This document shows, in pieces, positions 1 to 6,422 of a stretch of 10,183 bases of DNA. The translations under genes were made by a program, and so were the position numbers. The stretch's first letter is position 1, and each line of letters begins with the position of its first letter. Origin of the DNA: Gammaproteobacteria bacterium (GTDB lineage Bacteria > Pseudomonadota > Gammaproteobacteria > Coxiellales > Coxiellaceae); the NCBI GenBank assembly GCA_022600315.1, contig JAHZKQ010000203.1, forward strand, positions 1-10,183. The letters run 5' to 3'. The notes beneath the pieces are model-generated. The model saw only the letters and a list, made by a program, of their open reading frames with translations, was not told where the DNA came from and made no database searches.

Positions 1-707
1 ACATTTTTAATTTTAATACCTTCAACAATGTCGATGCCTTGTTCTTGAAAACGTTTGCGCACCACAGCAGTACAATCTTGATCGTCTTTAGGCAAAATAC
101 TAAATAACTCAAGAATAACCACTTCAATACCTAACATGCGATGTGCTTGTGCCATTTCACAACCAATCGGCCCGCCACCAATCACAATAAGCTTTGTCGG
201 TGGCTTGGCAACGGTAAAAATGGTTTCATTGGTTAGAAAGGGCGTGTCTTCCAAACCTGGAATTGGCGGTACAATGGCTTTTGACCCGGTCGCTACCACC
301 CACCATTTAGCTTGAATCGTGGTGTCTCCTGCCTCCACTTCACGCGGCCCAATAAAATGTCCCGGCGCTTCAATGACATTCACGCCTAAACCGCTAAAGC
401 GTTCCACTGAATCATGCGGCGCAATGGTGGCAATTACATTATGCACATGTTCCTGAACCTTTTTATAATCAACATTAAAGTGATCGACTTGAATCCCAAA
501 ATCTTTGGCATGGCGAATAATTTCCGCACGCCGCGCCGCGGCTAATAATGATTTGGATGGCACACAACCTGAATTTAAACAATCACCACCCATTTTATCG
601 CGCTCTAATAAAGCGACATTCGCCCCCATTTGTGAGGCCACCGCGGCAATAGACAAACCTCCAGAACCTGCGCCAATCACACCAATATCCACTTTTAATT
701 TAGCCAT
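1..707 (-). CDS. FAD-dependent pyridine nucleotide-disulfide oxidoreductase (mercuric reductase/lipoamide dehydrogenase-like), C-terminus cut by window edge
   Basis: The 235 visible residues are the N-terminal half of a class I flavoprotein disulfide reductase; the family is usually about 450-480 residues. A Rossmann FAD site GAGSGG lies at residues 12-17, with an acidic ribose contact at E35. The redox-active pair is C43/C48 in GGDCLNSGCVPSK (40-52). The second nucleotide fold has GGGPIG at 177-182, and E200 at the end of its second strand suggests NAD rather than NADP. There is no heavy-metal-binding domain before the FAD fold, so a true mercuric reductase is not indicated, and the interface domain needed to separate lipoamide, glutathione or other substrates lies outside the window. 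The ATG at 707 has a GAGG ribosome site 9 bases upstream and overlaps the stop of the phosphatidyltransferase gene by 8 bp. Homologues are often neighbours of, or fused to, TVP38/TMEM64 proteins, as here. The substrate is unknown; the family is certain. Confidence 0.9.
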   Translation of the reverse strand, partial: MAKLKVDIGVIGAGSGGLSIAAVASQMGANVALLERDKMGGDCLNSGCVPSKSLLAAARRAEIIRHAKDFGIQVDHFNVDYKKVQEHVHNVIATIAPHDSVERFSGLGVNVIEAPGHFIGPREVEAGDTTIQAKWWVVATGSKAIVPPIPGLEDTPFLTNETIFTVAKPPTKLIVIGGGPIGCEMAQAHRMLGIEVVILELFSILPKDDQDCTAVVRKRFQEQGIDIVEGIKIKN

Positions 708-1305
708 GATGTTTATCCTCATACTGAAAAAACTGATACACCCGAAACGCCGCAGTAAATAATACTAAAGCGACATAAACCCACGCAAGCGGCATAAACC
801 AAGCGGGAATTAAAATCATTAATAGAAAAAATAAGAACGCTTCGAAGCGTTCCATTAATCCCGTACTGTAATGAAAACCCTTGTGACTTTTATTTTCGGT
901 AAAAACCCCAACCACTAAAAAACTGGTCACACAAACCCAACTCGCCCCCATCATCCAAATGATTGGCAAAGCACGTGTTTCTGGCGCGATAAAATAAAGC
1001 CCGAGTAAAATTAAAAACTCAACGATGCGATCAACCACAATATCTAACACAGCGCCTTTAGGTGACGCAGCACCCTGTGCCCGCGCAATACTGCCATCTA
1101 AAGTATCGAGATATCCAGAAATAATTAATGTTGCTACTGCCCAATACATCGCCCCGAAATATAAGGCAATAAAACAGGCTATGCCAGTTAATAAAGCTAA
1201 AAAAGTAATAAATAACGGCGAACAAAATCGCTGATGACGAAGCAAGTTGACAACTGGATCAACGCAGATCTTTTGATAGAGTGGCCGAATATGCAGCTCA
1301 ATCAT
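700..1305 (-). CDS. CDP-alcohol phosphatidyltransferase family membrane protein
   Basis: This 201-residue integral membrane enzyme would transfer a phosphatidyl group from a CDP-linked donor to an alcohol, releasing CMP, at the inner membrane. The full family signature D-x2-D-G-x2-A-R-x8-G-x3-D-x3-D is present at residues 67-92 (D67, D70, G71, A74, R75, G84, D88, D92); the aspartates bind the divalent metal. Hydrophobic segments are seen at about 30-64, 93-107, 115-132 and 153-185, fitting the usual six-helix bundle. The start ATG shares an ATGA overlap with the stop of the upstream TVP38-like gene (1302-1305), so translation is probably coupled. It could be a phosphatidylglycerophosphate or phosphatidylserine synthase relative, but the acceptor alcohol cannot be read from the sequence. 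Because it sits between a TVP38-like protein and an oxidoreductase, it is probably not the housekeeping pgsA or pssA copy (inference). Confidence 0.88.
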   Translation of the reverse strand: MIELHIRPLYQKICVDPVVNLLRHQRFCSPLFITFLALLTGIACFIALYFGAMYWAVATLIISGYLDTLDGSIARAQGAASPKGAVLDIVVDRIVEFLILLGLYFIAPETRALPIIWMMGASWVCVTSFLVVGVFTENKSHKGFHYSTGLMERFEAFLFFLLMILIPAWFMPLAWVYVALVLFTAAFRVYQFFQYEDKHHG

Positions 1306-2000
1306 TTGTTGCGATTTTTAATTTTTTTAACCACCACCGGTATTAAAGACAATACGGCTAACGCCACAATCGGGATAATAATTTCAGGTTTAAAGATCAC
1401 CCCAAGATTTGGCTCTTTCCCGGCGGCCAATAAACTACCTAGACCATTGCCAACCGATACATAAACTGCCGTACCGGGAATAATACCAAGAAAGGTAGCC
1501 GCTACATAAGTGCGTAAGGGAATGTTTAGTATCGCTGGTACAATATTGATCACCCAGAATGGAAAAATAGGCATAAAGCGAATCGATAATAAATAATTAA
1601 ACGCATTTTCTTGAAAGCCTTTTTCCATCCGACTCACCCAGCCACTGGCTTTACCCTGCAACCAATCACCAAGCGCTGTTTTTACCGCGAGAAAAATAAT
1701 AGACGCGCCAATGGTGGCACTGATCACAACATAAATTGTGCCCGGAATAATGCCAAACAAAAAACCGCCCAATATGGTAATAAATAATGCACCCGGTAAT
1801 GACACCGCCACCGCAACAATATAAAAAGCCATAAATGCTAATACCATTAGCACATAATGTTGGTGCTTCCACATTTCCAATTGCTTATAGTGTGCTTTTA
1901 ACGCGTCAAAATTTAAAAACTTATGCGCTCCAAAATAAAACGACAACACGGTAATAGCTAGAATAATAATCAATGGTAACCACTGCTTTAATCTCGACAT
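1302..2000 (-). CDS. TVP38/TMEM64 (VTT domain, DedA superfamily) inner-membrane protein
   Basis: The gene encodes a 232-residue polytopic membrane protein. An N-terminal transmembrane helix at about 8-24 is followed by a helix at 50-67, then the Gly-rich VTT core: SLPGALFITILGGFLFG (67-83), hydrophobic helix to about 106, the conserved RFMPIFPF segment (141-148), and GIIPG (172-176). A final helix (206-225) ends in a short basic tail. The family is related to DedA proteins and to eukaryotic VMP1/TMEM41B lipid scramblases, so lipid or undecaprenyl-carrier movement is the best general guess, but no substrate is known for this branch. The ATG at 2000 is preceded by GGGAG seven bases upstream. 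It leads a tight three-gene group with the phosphatidyltransferase and the oxidoreductase. The 72 bp separating it from sodC show no convincing promoter or terminator. Confidence 0.88.
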   Translation of the reverse strand: MSRLKQWLPLIIILAITVLSFYFGAHKFLNFDALKAHYKQLEMWKHQHYVLMVLAFMAFYIVAVAVSLPGALFITILGGFLFGIIPGTIYVVISATIGASIIFLAVKTALGDWLQGKASGWVSRMEKGFQENAFNYLLSIRFMPIFPFWVINIVPAILNIPLRTYVAATFLGIIPGTAVYVSVGNGLGSLLAAGKEPNLGVIFKPEIIIPIVALAVLSLIPVVVKKIKNRNK

Positions 2001-2072
2001 TTGAGCACTCCCTATACGGTAAAACTTATTTGACCTGCTCTGAATCTAACAATATTTGTCCAACTTAGCAAC

Positions 2073-2570
2073 TTACTTGGCGGTAATAAGACCACAGGCA
2101 AGCCGTGAACCGCCACCACCATTGGGGTAAGGGTTATCAGAATAGTTATCTCCATCGGCATGAATCATTAAGGTATGATTCATAATATCCCTAACTTTTA
2201 AGCGTGGCGCTAATACTGGCAAAGTCGCAAGCCCGGCTTTATTGACATATAAAGCCGGCAAATCACCCAAGTGACCACCATTATTATAAGGGCCTAAATG
2301 TCGACCGGTACGCTTTGGATCATAGTGTGGCCCTGCCGCCTTGCCATAATCACCACAAGAACGATTCTGATGCACATGAAAACCGTGCAAGCCAGTTGGC
2401 AACGCATATAAGTTGGGCACAATTAATAGACCATGCGCGGTATCGGTTGCGGTAATCGTACCAACAAAATGTGGTTTCACTTGCGGGTTGGTTCGATACA
2501 TGGAGACCTTAACCATCGCTGCATTGGCACTGAGTACCACGGCCAATAATATTCCTAAGCAATATCGCAT
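2073..2570 (-). CDS. sodC: Periplasmic Cu/Zn superoxide dismutase
   Basis: The product converts superoxide to hydrogen peroxide and oxygen in the periplasm. Its 165 residues begin with a Sec signal peptide (about 1-17, cleavage near SANA|AM). All metal ligands are visible: copper H65 and H67 in GFHVHQN, the bridging H82 in GPHYDP, and H137 in MIHADGD; zinc H82, H91, H100 and D103 in GGHLGDLP. C72 and C159 should form the conserved structural disulfide, and the NGGGGSRLACG block (150-160) is typical of bacterial SodC. The mature length fits the family. The ATG has AGGAG seven bases upstream, inside the last codons of rsmI, whose stop is one base away, so sodC is likely cotranscribed and translationally coupled to rsmI. 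That pairing is unusual for an antioxidant enzyme. The family assignment is very secure. Confidence 0.96.
   Translation of the reverse strand: MRYCLGILLAVVLSANAAMVKVSMYRTNPQVKPHFVGTITATDTAHGLLIVPNLYALPTGLHGFHVHQNRSCGDYGKAAGPHYDPKRTGRHLGPYNNGGHLGDLPALYVNKAGLATLPVLAPRLKVRDIMNHTLMIHADGDNYSDNPYPNGGGGSRLACGLITAK
2233..2258. repeat. Perfect 10-bp inverted repeat inside sodC
   Basis: CCGGCTTTAT (2233-2242) and ATAAAGCCGG (2249-2258) are exact reverse complements around six bases, within the sodC codons for the segment just after GGHLGDLP. A hairpin with a GC-rich base is expected in the mRNA. It may be chance. Confidence 0.7.
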
Positions 2571-2571
2571 G

Positions 2572-3402
2572 CTATGACTCCTGTTGATTTTTTAATTGCA
2601 AAGCTAAATCGTATAACACTTTCCGATTTACCCCTGTTAATTTAACCGCCAATTTGACGGCTTGGCTTAATGGCAACTCTTCTAATAGTAGTTCTAATGT
2701 GGGTTGATATTCAACTGCTTTAGCAGCGACCGTATTACCGGCAATAATGAGTACGAATTCGCCATGTTGCTGTTCGCTATCAGCTTCTAGCCAAGCTAAT
2801 AACTCTTGCAAGCTGGCCTGCTTAATAGTTTCAAATGTTTTCGTGAGCTCACGTGCAATTGCCGCTTGACGTTCACCACCAAAAACTGCCACACAATCAC
2901 TTAGCGCTTTGATAATGCGATGCACCGATTCATAAAAAATAAGCGTGCGCTTTTCATCAAAAAATACTTGCAAATGATGTTGGCGCGCTAAAGATTTCGC
3001 TGGCAAAAAGCCGGCGAAAATAAATTCATGCGTTGGGAGCCCACAAGCACTTAAGGCCGCAATTAACGCACAACAACCGGGAATCGGTATCACTTGAATA
3101 TTCTCGCGCTGACATTCACGCACCAGAGTAAAGCCTGGATCGTTAATGAGTGGTGTACCAGCATCAGAAATTAACGCAATATTTTGACCGGCTTTTAATT
3201 GGCGAATAATTTCTGGCACGCGCTCGACTTCATTATGCTCATGCAAACTTTTTAGCACAGTGGTAATTTGATAATGCGCTAATAATGGCTTGCTATGCCG
3301 CGTATCTTCAGCATAAACCAAATCAACAGCTTTTAATGTTTCAAGCGCACGTAAAGTGATATCCGCTAAATTGCCGATCGGTGTGGAAACTAAATATAAC
3401 AA
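2572..3402 (-). CDS. rsmI: 16S rRNA (cytidine-1402 2'-O)-methyltransferase RsmI
   Basis: RsmI uses S-adenosylmethionine to methylate the 2'-O of C1402 in the 16S rRNA decoding centre, working with RsmH. The 276-residue protein (E. coli about 286) shows the tetrapyrrole-methylase-like fold signatures: STPIGNLADIT near the N-terminus, AEDTRHS at about 31-37, SDAGTPLINDPG at about 79-90, PIPGCCALIAALSACGLPT at about 106-124 and FYESVHRI near 155-162. It starts with TTG: the conserved strand LYLVSTPIGN begins directly at this codon, an in-frame TAA lies just upstream, and a strong GGGAG ribosome site sits 5 bases before it. It is divergent from lpoA, as in E. coli yraL/yraM. The stop lies 1 base before sodC and the C-terminal codons carry the sodC ribosome site. 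Confidence 0.96.
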   Translation of the reverse strand: MLYLVSTPIGNLADITLRALETLKAVDLVYAEDTRHSKPLLAHYQITTVLKSLHEHNEVERVPEIIRQLKAGQNIALISDAGTPLINDPGFTLVRECQRENIQVIPIPGCCALIAALSACGLPTHEFIFAGFLPAKSLARQHHLQVFFDEKRTLIFYESVHRIIKALSDCVAVFGGERQAAIARELTKTFETIKQASLQELLAWLEADSEQQHGEFVLIIAGNTVAAKAVEYQPTLELLLEELPLSQAVKLAVKLTGVNRKVLYDLALQLKNQQES

Positions 3403-3405
3403 AAT

Positions 3406-3412
3406 CTCTCCC
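3406..3412 (-). promoter_or_regulatory. Ribosome binding site of rsmI that fixes its TTG start
   Basis: On the minus strand GGGAGAG lies here, with GGAG five bases before the TTG at 3402. No ATG or GTG exists between the upstream in-frame stop and the conserved N-terminal strand of RsmI, so this site supports the TTG call. It directly abuts the left arm of the long inverted repeat, so a hairpin in the rsmI leader would end about 2 bases from the ribosome site. Confidence 0.7.
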
Positions 3413-3414
3413 GC

Positions 3415-3493
3415 GCTAGGCTTGCTTTATTTGCCTTTTTCATTGATTGGATAACAATAAATAAAGGAAAAGGACAAATAAAGCAAGCCTAGC
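3415..3493. repeat. Long inverted repeat in the rsmI/lpoA divergent intergenic region
   Basis: The left arm GCTAGGCTTGCTTTATTTG (3415-3433) is the exact reverse complement of the right arm CAAATAAAGCAAGCCTAGC (3475-3493). Pairing continues inward through CCTTTT (3434-3439) and AAAAGG (3468-3473) with one bulged A at 3474, giving about 25 paired positions around a loop of roughly 28 bases. No direct duplication flanks the outer ends, so there is no clear sign of insertion. It lacks a T-run after either arm and so is not an intrinsic terminator. It fills most of the 123-bp space between the two start codons, so it must overlap or lie downstream of both promoters. Possible roles are a shared operator, an mRNA leader hairpin for either gene, or a member of a dispersed repeat family; the sequence alone does not decide. 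Confidence 0.9.
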
Positions 3494-3525
3494 ATGGAAC
3501 TTCTAAATTGGTTACACTGGCCCTT

Positions 3526-5319
3526 ATGCCAAAGTCACTTAGACAACTCGGATTAGTCTTACTGCTGATGCTAACGCTAAGCAGTTGCAGTCAATTAAAT
3601 ACTGGCTCGAATCAACCTACGTTGCTATCAGCTGGGCAATATCAACAATTAGCCAGCAATAGCAGCGGTGCCGAACAACAACGTTATCAGCTACTGGCTG
3701 CCAAGCGCTTACTACAAGATCATAAAACCGAGCAAGCCGGGCAAGCACTCGAGCAATTGCCACAGGCCTTATTAACCCCTGCGCTCGTGGTTGAACGTAA
3801 ATTATTAACCGCACAATTAGAACTTGCTGAGAATCGTCCCAATGATGCCTTATTTATGCTAAGTGCATTACCTAATAACTTAACCGATTTGCAACGCCGG
3901 CAAAGCTTGCAATTAACCGCTAATGCCTATCAGCAACAAGGCAATACGCTAGCAAGTATTAGTGCGCGTGAAGATTTAGCCCGCTTATTGCCGAATCAAG
4001 CTGAGCGCCGCAATAATTTATTAACTATTTGGCAAAGCTTGCAACACTTAGAATTAAATCAATTGCGTGGGCTTGCCAGTCAAACCACGGCAGCTGATTT
4101 ATTAGGTTGGTTATCACTGGCATTGGACTACAAACAAACTCACAATAATACTGCATTATTATTAACACGGTTAGCAATTTGGCGCACCCAATATCCCAAT
4201 CATCCGGCCAATGCTTTATTGCCTAACACTATTCCTAAACCTGCTGAAGTTAAAACACCACAAAATATTACTTTATTGCTGCCTTTATCAGGGCGTTTAG
4301 CAAAAATTGGTGACGCGATTCGTAATGGCTTTATGGCGGCTTATTACGCACAGAAAAATACTCAGCTTGATATTAATATTATTAATACCGCGCAAAGCGA
4401 CGTCGTTACACAGTACCGCCAAGCTGAAGCTTCTGGCAGCGATTTTATTGTCGGCCCATTAACGAAAAATAATATTCGTCGATTACTTGATGCCAATGTA
4501 ATTAATGTTCCTACCCTAGCTTTAAATACTGTTAGCGGAAAAAACAATAATCCAAATTTATTTCAATTTGGATTATCGCCAGAAGATGAAGCCTATCAAG
4601 TTGCTTTAAAGGCCTGGCAAGATGGTCATCGACGCAGCCTAATCATCGTACCTAAAAGCAATTGGGGACAAGCCGTTGCCGCACGCTTTAGTAAAGAATG
4701 GCAAACCCAGGGGGGAGCCGTGGTCGATCAATACAACTACCACCAAGCTTCGCAATTAGCCACTGGTATTCGGCATTTATTACGTATCGATCAATCTTAT
4801 GCGCGGGAGCGACAACTTAAAAATTTATTTCATCAACATTTGCGCTTTATCCCTGAGCGCCGCCACGATTTTGATATGATTTTCTTGGTCGCAAGTCCAA
4901 AACTAGCACGCCAAATTCAACCTTTGTTAAAATTTTATTATGCTGGCAACGTCGCCGTATTTGCTACCTCAAAAATTTATCGTGGCAATCCTAAAGCTCG
5001 TACCAATAAAGATTTAAACGGTGTTATTTTTCCAGATATGCCCTGGGTAAGTGGAAAATTATTACAACCTAATTCACTTAATCTGATCCGCCAAACGCTC
5101 AGTAAAACCTGGCCACATTCGTTTGCACGTAACCGCAAACTATATGCGCTGGGGGTCGATAGCTTTTATTTAATTAATAAACTCAACCAACTTAGCATAG
5201 CGCCACAGCTTGGCATTAATGCGGCCACGGGCACCTTATTTTTAACCAATCAACAACACTTATACCGCCAACTGCAATGGCTGCAGATGCAGCATGGCAG
5301 CGCAAAAGTTATTCAGTAA
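3526..5319 (+). CDS. lpoA: Outer-membrane lipoprotein activator of PBP1A, LpoA
   Basis: LpoA is anchored in the outer membrane, reaches through the periplasm and stimulates the peptidoglycan synthase PBP1A. From the ATG at 3526 the product has 597 residues (H. influenzae about 575, E. coli 678). A lipoprotein signal peptide ends in the lipobox LSSC with C21 as the lipidated residue; serine at +2 favours outer-membrane sorting. Residues about 30-235 are helical and Gln/Leu-rich, fitting the TPR-like N-domain. From about residue 246 (ITLLLPLSGRLAKIGDAIRNG) to the end is the periplasmic-binding-protein-like C-domain, which includes FGLSPEDEA. The start is debatable: an in-frame TTG at 3508 would add six residues and has a weak GGA upstream, but the ATG gives a standard lipoprotein signal. 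It is divergent from rsmI and two bases upstream of yraN, as in E. coli yraL-yraM-yraN. Confidence 0.93.
   Translation: MPKSLRQLGLVLLLMLTLSSCSQLNTGSNQPTLLSAGQYQQLASNSSGAEQQRYQLLAAKRLLQDHKTEQAGQALEQLPQALLTPALVVERKLLTAQLELAENRPNDALFMLSALPNNLTDLQRRQSLQLTANAYQQQGNTLASISAREDLARLLPNQAERRNNLLTIWQSLQHLELNQLRGLASQTTAADLLGWLSLALDYKQTHNNTALLLTRLAIWRTQYPNHPANALLPNTIPKPAEVKTPQNITLLLPLSGRLAKIGDAIRNGFMAAYYAQKNTQLDINIINTAQSDVVTQYRQAEASGSDFIVGPLTKNNIRRLLDANVINVPTLALNTVSGKNNNPNLFQFGLSPEDEAYQVALKAWQDGHRRSLIIVPKSNWGQAVAARFSKEWQTQGGAVVDQYNYHQASQLATGIRHLLRIDQSYARERQLKNLFHQHLRFIPERRHDFDMIFLVASPKLARQIQPLLKFYYAGNVAVFATSKIYRGNPKARTNKDLNGVIFPDMPWVSGKLLQPNSLNLIRQTLSKTWPHSFARNRKLYALGVDSFYLINKLNQLSIAPQLGINAATGTLFLTNQQHLYRQLQWLQMQHGSAKVIQ
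4547..4576. repeat. Perfect 12-bp inverted repeat inside lpoA
   Basis: ATAATCCAAATT (4547-4558) and AATTTGGATTAT (4565-4576) are exact reverse complements around a 6-base loop. They fall in the lpoA codons for the PNLFQFGLSPED region, a conserved part of the C-domain. A stable hairpin within the message is expected. It may be chance under protein constraint. Confidence 0.75.
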
Positions 5320-5321
5320 TC

Positions 5322-5684
5322 ATGTCACAAACACCTCGCCAAAAAACTGGCCGACAAGCAGAACTAACTGCTAAAAACTATTTAGTCGCACAAGGCCTGC
5401 AATATATTGACGCAAATTATCGCTGCAAGCGGGGTGAGATTGATTTAATTATGCGTGATCAAACACATTTGGTCTTTGTCGAAGTGCGATTTCGGCGCGA
5501 TATGGATTATGGTGGCAGCCTGGCCAGTATTAACACCCCAAAACAAAAGCGTATTATTCGCGCCGCAGAATATTACCTAGTCAGCCAACAACTGCAAGAC
5601 AAAGAATTTTGTCGTTTTGATGTCGTGGGGATTGATCAGCAAGGCTTGAAATGGATTAAAGACGCCTTCCAAAAATCGGCTTAA
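5322..5684 (+). CDS. yraN: UPF0102/YraN family protein (nuclease-fold, Holliday-junction-resolvase-like)
   Basis: This 120-residue protein (E. coli YraN 131) has the family pattern in order: GRQAELTAKNYLVAQGL near residues 10-26, NYRCKRGEIDLI at about 32-43, and FVEVRFRR at about 52-59. The GEID aspartate and the E-x-R(K) pair correspond to the PD-(D/E)xK-type catalytic positions; the usual lysine of EVK is arginine here. The biochemical role of the family is not established. A longer in-frame start at 5277 lies inside lpoA and adds residues with no family match, so the ATG at 5322 is preferred. It begins two bases after the lpoA stop with no clear ribosome site, so it probably depends on translational coupling. 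Gene order lpoA-yraN is conserved in gammaproteobacteria. Confidence 0.92.
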   Translation: MSQTPRQKTGRQAELTAKNYLVAQGLQYIDANYRCKRGEIDLIMRDQTHLVFVEVRFRRDMDYGGSLASINTPKQKRIIRAAEYYLVSQQLQDKEFCRFDVVGIDQQGLKWIKDAFQKSA

Positions 5685-5700
5685 AACGCCTAAAACAATA

Positions 5701-5729
5701 CAGACCTTATCGAAATTCCGTGCTATCAT
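5701..5729 (+). promoter_or_regulatory. Putative promoter of dolP (extended -10)
   Basis: TGCTATCAT (5721-5729) reads as an extended -10 element with TATCAT as the hexamer, 46 bases before the dolP ATG. No good -35 hexamer lies 16-18 bases upstream (CAGACC region), which is tolerable for an extended -10 promoter. The 90-bp gap after yraN is the only sizeable spacing in the lpoA-dolP stretch. It also carries a 7-bp inverted repeat, TTATCGA (5707-5713) and TCGATAA (5741-5747), which flanks the -10. Confidence 0.4.
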
Positions 5730-5774
5730 GCATCCTAAAATCGATAACTTTTCGACCTGAAGGATTGAGGCGAC

Positions 5775-6416
5775 ATGAAAAAACTCGCGATTGCATTACT
5801 ACTTTGTTTGGCTTTAAACGGCTGTATTCCGGTCGCCTTTGTGGTTGGCGCAGGTGCTGCTGGCGCTGTGCTTTATGACAAGCGTAACCTAAAACAAATT
5901 GTGCATGATAAGCATATCGCACATGCCGCACAATCTTCTATTGAAGCAGACCCTGAATTACGCACCCGCACTCATATCTTAGTCAGCGGTTATAACCGTG
6001 TACTATTATTAGTGGGTGAAGCTGAAACACCTGAACTACGGCAACGCGCATTACAACGGGTAATGTTGGTGCCAGGGGTGAAACGCATCTACAACGAAGT
6101 CACCATTACCAATCCAGTCACCACCCATCAACAAAATCATGATGCGTGGATTACCACTAAAGTGAAAACTGAAATGTTGGTGCGTCGTGGCTTACATTCT
6201 TCGCAAATAAAAATTGTCACCGAAAAGAATGTGGTTTACTTAATGGGTAAAGTCAGTCATCAGCAGGCGGCACTAGCGACCGATGTTGCTCGCCGGGTGT
6301 CGGGTGTGCGACAGGTGGTGCAGGTATTTGAATACACCGATAAAAAACCCAAAGCAAAATCCAAAGCAAAACAAAAATCGGCATCGACTTCAAATCCGGG
6401 GAAATATAGGCTGTAA
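5775..6416 (+). CDS. dolP: Outer-membrane BON-domain lipoprotein DolP (YraP)
   Basis: DolP is an outer-membrane lipoprotein that supports envelope integrity and, in E. coli, moves to division sites by binding anionic lipid. The 213-residue product (E. coli 191) has a lipoprotein signal peptide ending LNGC with C17 as the lipid anchor, a short hydrophobic Gly/Ala stretch (22-33), then two BON domains at about 45-112 and 123-187. W125 in HDAWITTKV lines up with the E. coli second-BON helix whose tryptophan (W127) takes part in phospholipid binding. The second domain keeps the VYLMGKV and RVSGVRQVVQVF strands. A Lys/Ser-rich tail of about 25 residues (189-213) extends past the usual end, encoded partly by a short CAAAGCAAAA repeat. 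GAGG four bases and AAGGA ten bases before the ATG could serve as ribosome site. diaA, normally just upstream, is missing. Confidence 0.93.
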   Translation: MKKLAIALLLCLALNGCIPVAFVVGAGAAGAVLYDKRNLKQIVHDKHIAHAAQSSIEADPELRTRTHILVSGYNRVLLLVGEAETPELRQRALQRVMLVPGVKRIYNEVTITNPVTTHQQNHDAWITTKVKTEMLVRRGLHSSQIKIVTEKNVVYLMGKVSHQQAALATDVARRVSGVRQVVQVFEYTDKKPKAKSKAKQKSASTSNPGKYRL

Positions 6417-6422
6417 AAAATC

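Noticed and set aside
505..1464. Plus-strand open frames opposite the oxidoreductase, phosphatidyltransferase and TVP38 genes
   Set aside because: They are antisense to genes with clear family motifs and have no recognisable domains or ribosome sites.
2001..2072. Promoter or terminator between sodC and the TVP38-like gene
   Set aside because: Only poor hexamer matches (for example TTGCTA and TTAGAT at 16 bases) and no hairpin with a T-run were found.
3508..3525. Upstream TTG start for lpoA
   Set aside because: It only adds MVTLAL before a normal lipoprotein signal peptide; the ATG at 3526 is more typical, though the ribosome site does not decide clearly.
5277..5321. Longer yraN start inside lpoA
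   Set aside because: The extra 15 residues overlap lpoA and do not match the family; the ATG two bases after the lpoA stop is better.
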